A stretch of DNA of 64,000 nucleotides from Actinospineispora spinosispora DSM 44797 (GTDB taxonomy: Bacteria; Actinomycetota; Actinomycetes; Mycobacteriales; Pseudonocardiaceae), in NCBI RefSeq assembly GCF_000429025.1, contig NZ_AUBB01000024.1:62001-126000 (forward strand), given 5' to 3'. How positions within the stretch are numbered: position 1 is the first letter of the stretch; every line of letters begins with the position of its first letter. Below are positions 60,461-64,000 of this stretch, one piece after another. The position numbers and the translations under genes were made by a program. The notes under the pieces are model-generated. The model had not been told where the DNA came from. It made no database searches and saw only the letters and a program-made list of their open reading frames with translations.

Positions 60461-61444
60461 ATGACTGGCGAGCTGACCCGTGAGATCGTCGCCGAGGACG
60501 ATTCGTGGAAGCATCACCCTCGGCCTGATGACCCGTTCTGGAACGAGTCCGGCCTGTTCGGGTTCATGGTCCCCGAACGCAAGATCGACGGATACTTCTA
60601 CGTCTGGCACCGGCCGAACATGAACCTGACCTCCGCCGGCGTCGCGCTGTGGGACGACAAGGGCACCGAGACCCACAACTGCCTCTACTCGGAATGGTTC
60701 CACTTCAACCCGATGTCCCCGGACGCCGACCTGTTCGACTTCGAGCTGGGCAACAACATGCGATGCACGCTCGTCGAGCCTCTCAAGCGGTACGAGCTGG
60801 GGTTCATCAGTGACGAGATGACGCTCGACCTGCAATGGACCGCCGCCTACCACCCGCCGAACCTGCACTACACCGCCGAGCACGGTTTCGACATCTACGG
60901 TGGGGTGCACTACGAGCTGCTCGGTTCGGTCACCGGCACGATCACTCTGCACGGCGAGACCATCCCGGTGGACTGCCACCACTTCCACGACCACTCTCGC
61001 GGCCCACGCCCCGGGCCGGCCCGCAACGTGCCCGGCGGCGGCTTCGACTTCGGCTGGGCCTCGGAGAACACCTCGTTCGCGGTCACGTCCGCCCGGCCCG
61101 ACTCGAAGGCCCCGGTCACCGCGAAATCCGTCGACCAGATCAGCTACGGCCACTTCACCAAGGACGGGGTCCTAGGGCAGGTCACCGGCGGCACCCGGGA
61201 GGTCATCGAGCGTGAGCCGGACGGCCGGCCGCGGCGGGTGGTGCTGCACCTGGAGGACGAGCACGGGCGGACCCTGGACGCGCAGTCGCAGGTCCAGAAC
61301 TGCCTGAAGTGGCACAGTCTCTGGCACATGCAGTGGTGTCTGGCCAGCTGGACCATCGAGGGCGAATCGGGTTGGGGCGAGAACCAGGACTGGTTCGACA
61401 TCGAGGTCATCCGGGCACACCAGCGGCGAGCGCTCGGTGCCTGA
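60461..61444 (+). CDS. Lipocalin-like (AttH/DUF7064-type) protein
   Basis: 327 residues from the ATG at 60461 (AGAGAGG before). Two beta-rich halves are visible: DDPFWNESGLFGFMVPERKIDGYFYVWHRPNMNLTSAGVALW and, later, VDCHHFHDHSRGPRPG and GGFDFGWASENTSFAV. The pattern suits the AttH/CrtC-like double-lipocalin fold; I tentatively link it to DUF7064/DUF7065. His-rich HHFHDHSRG could be an active site. Proteins of this type often neighbour phosphotransferases and acyl-CoA ligases in terpenoid or steroid catabolism; here both follow. Confidence 0.7.
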   Translation: MTGELTREIVAEDDSWKHHPRPDDPFWNESGLFGFMVPERKIDGYFYVWHRPNMNLTSAGVALWDDKGTETHNCLYSEWFHFNPMSPDADLFDFELGNNMRCTLVEPLKRYELGFISDEMTLDLQWTAAYHPPNLHYTAEHGFDIYGGVHYELLGSVTGTITLHGETIPVDCHHFHDHSRGPRPGPARNVPGGGFDFGWASENTSFAVTSARPDSKAPVTAKSVDQISYGHFTKDGVLGQVTGGTREVIEREPDGRPRRVVLHLEDEHGRTLDAQSQVQNCLKWHSLWHMQWCLASWTIEGESGWGENQDWFDIEVIRAHQRRALGA

Positions 61445-61463
61445 GTGCGTGGAGGGGCAAGCC

Positions 61464-62525
61464 GTGTCGATAGTGGCGGACGTCCGGCAGCTCAGTCCGG
61501 AGTGGTTCACCTCGGCCCTCGGTCGCGGGCGCGTTCTCGGGGTCGACGTCGAGCCGATGAACATCGGCGCGATGTGCCAGATGGTCCGCGCGGACCTGAA
61601 GTGGGAGTCGGGGGCTTCTGGACCCGGCTCGGTCGTGGTGAAGTTCCCGACGACCGAGACGAGCACGTTGGGCCTGGCCCGGGCCATGGGGATGTACGGG
61701 CTCGAGGTCGGGTTCTACCGCGATCTGCTGCCCCGCCTGGGTCCGGTCAGCGTCCCGACCTGCTACGCCGCCGAGTTCGACTCGGAGACCAGCCTGTTCA
61801 CCCTGGTGTTGGAAGACCTCGGCGGACGCGCCCGTCCCGGCGACGTCCTCACCGAGAGCACTCCCGAGGAGTGCGCTCTTGTGCTGACCGAGCTGGCTCG
61901 CCTCCAAGCCGCGTCCTGGAATGATCCGGCGCTGCTGGAACTGCCATGGCTCGCCGGCCGTCAACGGACCTACGAACTCTTCGACGCGATGCCCCGGGGC
62001 CTCGAACCGTTCGTGAAGCGGTTCGGACATGCCCTCGAAGCCCGACAGATCGAGCTTTTCGAGGAAGTCATTCCCCAAGCCGGCAGCTGGGTCCGGTCCT
62101 GGAGCTCACCGTTCGTTCTGCAGCACGGTGATCTTCGCACCGACAACATCCTCTTCGGCAGCGAGGACAAGGCGCCGCCGGCCACATTCGTCGACTTCCA
62201 GACCGTCCGCCTGGGGCCGCCCGGCATCGATGTCGCCTATTTCCTCGGTTCGTCGCTCTCCACTGCCACGCGTCGCTCGGTCGAGCGAGAACTCGTCCTC
62301 GGCTACCACACCCAACTGACTGCCGCCGGTATCGAGGGCTTCGATTTCGAGCACTGCTGGGCGGCCTATCGAGAAGGCGCGATGTACGCCGTGTACCTCT
62401 TCTGCGGGTTGTCGAGCCAGGTCGCCTCCTCGCCACGAGTCGACCAGGTGATCGCCGATCAGACACGGCGCTACGCCGATATGGCCCTCGACCTCGATGC
62501 GCCTCGAATCGCGGGCCTCGCCTGA
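61464..62525 (+). CDS. Phosphotransferase (APH/EcKinase-like)
   Basis: 353 residues from the GTG at 61464 (GGAGG 8 nt before). Kinase-like fold: VVVKFPT (Lys), LVLEDLGG hinge, catalytic loop LQHGDLRTDN and metal site VDFQTVRLGPPGIDVAY. This is the APH/choline kinase family that phosphorylates hydroxyl groups of small molecules. Close relatives are found in actinobacterial lipid or steroid clusters; the substrate is unknown. It begins 19 bp after the lipocalin-like gene. Confidence 0.88.
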   Translation: MSIVADVRQLSPEWFTSALGRGRVLGVDVEPMNIGAMCQMVRADLKWESGASGPGSVVVKFPTTETSTLGLARAMGMYGLEVGFYRDLLPRLGPVSVPTCYAAEFDSETSLFTLVLEDLGGRARPGDVLTESTPEECALVLTELARLQAASWNDPALLELPWLAGRQRTYELFDAMPRGLEPFVKRFGHALEARQIELFEEVIPQAGSWVRSWSSPFVLQHGDLRTDNILFGSEDKAPPATFVDFQTVRLGPPGIDVAYFLGSSLSTATRRSVERELVLGYHTQLTAAGIEGFDFEHCWAAYREGAMYAVYLFCGLSSQVASSPRVDQVIADQTRRYADMALDLDAPRIAGLA

Positions 62526-62601
62526 GACGGAGGCTTGGTCCAGAACACCTCAGGTATCCCGGCTGACGCCCCTGAATCGCTCTGCGTTACATAGTACAAA
62601 A

Positions 62602-62622
62602 AACGACAGATGTTCTGTAGTT
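62602..62622. promoter_or_regulatory. Operator-like dyad upstream of the acyl-CoA synthetase
   Basis: AACGACAGA-TGT-TCTGTAGTT: 9-nt arms with one mismatch and a 3-nt spacer, 54 bp upstream of the ligase start, in the 150-bp gap after the phosphotransferase gene. It suggests a separate promoter for the ligase. Confidence 0.55.
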
Positions 62623-62675
62623 TGACCTCAGGCGTGGGTGCGAGGAGATCGCATGGAGTTGGAGGATGACGCGGC

Positions 62676-64000
62676 GTGAACCTGGCGGAGACCTGTGAGT
62701 TCTGGGCGCGGTGGCAGCCGGAGGCGGTGGCGATGTCTCAGTCGGGCCGTCACCGGACCTGGTCGGAGCTGGAAGAACGGACCCGCCGCATTGCGGTCGG
62801 TCTGCGCGGGAAGGGGGTGACCGCCGGAGATCGGGTGGGCATCCTCGGCGCGAACGCCCTGTCCTGGTGCGAGCTGGCCATCGGCATCCTGCGTGCGGGG
62901 GCCGTTGTCGTGCCGCTCAACGTTCGGGCCACGACCTCGGAGCTCGCCTACATGGTCGACGCGGTCTCGTTGTCGGCGATAGCGCACGACGCGACACTGG
63001 TGGACAGGTACGAGCCGTTGGCGGCCGAACGCCCGAACACTCTTCGGATCGCGCTGGACGACCGCGCTCCCTCGGACATCACCCTCTCGGCGCTCGCCGC
63101 GCAGGGCCATGACCTGGACCCGACGATCGTCGCGGGGATCGCGGGTTCCGACCCGGCCGTGGTCGCGTTCACCTCCGGCACCACCGGCTATCCCAAGGGC
63201 GCCGTCCTCACCCACGACAACGTGTTCGCCACGGCGAACAACTACACCCGGACCGAGGGCTGGGACTCCGGGACGGCGATGCTCTGCTGCGTCCCGCTGG
63301 CCTTCACCGGTGGAGTCATCAACAACTTCCTGATCACCTTCGTCGTGGGCGGAACGCTCCTGCTGGAGGAGTTCGACCCGGTGACGGCGCTGAACCTGAT
63401 CGTGAGCTGGCCGGTCAACGCGATGACCGGCGTGCCGATCATGTACGAGGGAATCGCGTCGGCGCCGGGATTCGACTCGGCCGACCTCTCCTCGCTGGGT
63501 ACGGCCATCACCGGTGGTGCCCTGGTACCGGCCCCGTTGCTCCGGCGGTACGAGGCCAAGGGCGTGTATATCCGCCAGGCCTACTCGCTGACCGAAGCCA
63601 CCGCGAGCACGACCGTGCTGCCCCGCTCGCACTTCCTCTCCAAGCGGGACGCCGCCGGTCTGCCCGCCCCGCACACCCGGGTCAGGATCGTGGACGGCGG
63701 TCGCCGGGAGGTACCGGTCGGTGAGGTCGGGGAGATCGCGGTCAGCGGGCCGCAGGTGTGCGCCGGCTACTGGGGCGACCCGGAGGCGTCCTCGGCGGCG
63801 GTGGCCGACGGCTGGCTCTACACCGGAGACATGGGCACGGTCGATGCGGACGGGTTCCTCCGCGTCGTCGACCGCAAGAAAGACATGATCATTTCTGGTG
63901 GGCTGAACGTCTACCCCGCCGAGATCGAGCGGGTGGTGGGCGAGTTCCCCGGTGTCGGCGAGGTCGCCGCGGTCGGCACCGACCACGAACGATGGGGCGA
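62676..64000 (+). CDS. AMP-dependent acyl-CoA synthetase, 3' end outside window
   Basis: At least 441 residues from the GTG at 62676 (GGAGGA about 9 nt before), open to the window end. ANL-superfamily motifs in order: VVAFTSGTTGYPKGAV (P-loop, A3), QAYSLTEA (A5), DGWLYTGDMGTVDADGFLRVVDRKKDMIISGGLNVYPAEIE (A7, A8). It would activate a carboxylic acid as acyl-AMP and then CoA thioester. Only the C-terminal Lys motif lies beyond the end. Located after the phosphotransferase with its own operator-like dyad. Confidence 0.94.
   Translation, partial: MNLAETCEFWARWQPEAVAMSQSGRHRTWSELEERTRRIAVGLRGKGVTAGDRVGILGANALSWCELAIGILRAGAVVVPLNVRATTSELAYMVDAVSLSAIAHDATLVDRYEPLAAERPNTLRIALDDRAPSDITLSALAAQGHDLDPTIVAGIAGSDPAVVAFTSGTTGYPKGAVLTHDNVFATANNYTRTEGWDSGTAMLCCVPLAFTGGVINNFLITFVVGGTLLLEEFDPVTALNLIVSWPVNAMTGVPIMYEGIASAPGFDSADLSSLGTAITGGALVPAPLLRRYEAKGVYIRQAYSLTEATASTTVLPRSHFLSKRDAAGLPAPHTRVRIVDGGRREVPVGEVGEIAVSGPQVCAGYWGDPEASSAAVADGWLYTGDMGTVDADGFLRVVDRKKDMIISGGLNVYPAEIERVVGEFPGVGEVAAVGTDHERWG

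Overview
The window is high-GC actinobacterial chromosome. It carries Mce (MlaD-type) proteins, a mycothiol-ligase (MshC)-like gene, a mycothiol-dependent maleylpyruvate-isomerase-type gene, an F420-type luciferase-like oxidoreductase and an actinobacterial catABC arrangement, with mostly ATGA/GTGA-coupled genes. A member of the Pseudonocardiales (Pseudonocardia/Amycolatopsis-like) is my best guess, by gene style only. The region is catabolic and accessory in character. Apart from possible mycothiol functions, little of it looks like core housekeeping.

Layout. 1-8087: the 3' part of an mce operon (five Mce proteins, the first cut by the window edge), followed by a membrane protein and heme-copper-oxidase subunit III/IV-like genes. 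8080-12488: a dienelactone hydrolase broken by one amber codon, a RibD/DHFR-like gene with its TetR regulator, an orphan ATP-synthase subunit a gene behind a perfect 21-bp operator, and a DUF222/HNH protein. 12901-15021: an alkane hydroxylase cassette (alkB, two rubredoxins, tetR). 15018-16927: cupin, small beta-rich protein, enoyl-CoA hydratase, [3Fe-4S] ferredoxin. 17353-22724: a tightly coupled aromatic meta-cleavage operon (LigB-type extradiol dioxygenase, C-C hydrolase, Rieske dioxygenase alpha and beta, SDR, hydratase). 22858-40004: mostly regulator-enzyme and regulator-transporter pairs (Lrp/LysE, ArsR/SRPBCC, TetR/hydrolase, GntR/CynX-type MFS, MarR/MshC-like, ECF42-type sigma with YCII protein), a secreted esterase and peptidase E.

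40076-43757: AraC regulator, flavin monooxygenase and cytochrome P450. 43827-50814: a predicted phenol-to-3-oxoadipyl-CoA pathway under an IclR regulator: flavin reductase, HpaB/PheA-type hydroxylase, catA, catB, catC, pcaI and pcaJ. The enol-lactone hydrolase and thiolase are not in the window. 50822-59570: HxlR/DHFR-like pair, HD protein, MFS, quinone-reductase-like enzyme, LLM oxidoreductase, SDR, a fusion of an unknown domain with a haloalkane-dehalogenase-like hydrolase, and a GlxA-type regulator. 59614-59636 matches the 3' end of a tRNA and may be an attachment-site scar. 59795-64000: TetR with a divergent lipocalin-like protein, a phosphotransferase and an acyl-CoA synthetase cut by the window end.

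The most unusual overall signal is a set of long, often perfect palindromes between genes that fall into sequence families: CGTGAGTG...CACTCACG followed after exactly 5 nt by TGACCTGCG (three copies), a GATCACCAC family (three copies) and a 49-bp palindrome present identically twice about 31 kb apart. Start/stop junctions duplicated as short direct repeats also occur twice (mce genes and the SDR of the meta-cleavage operon).
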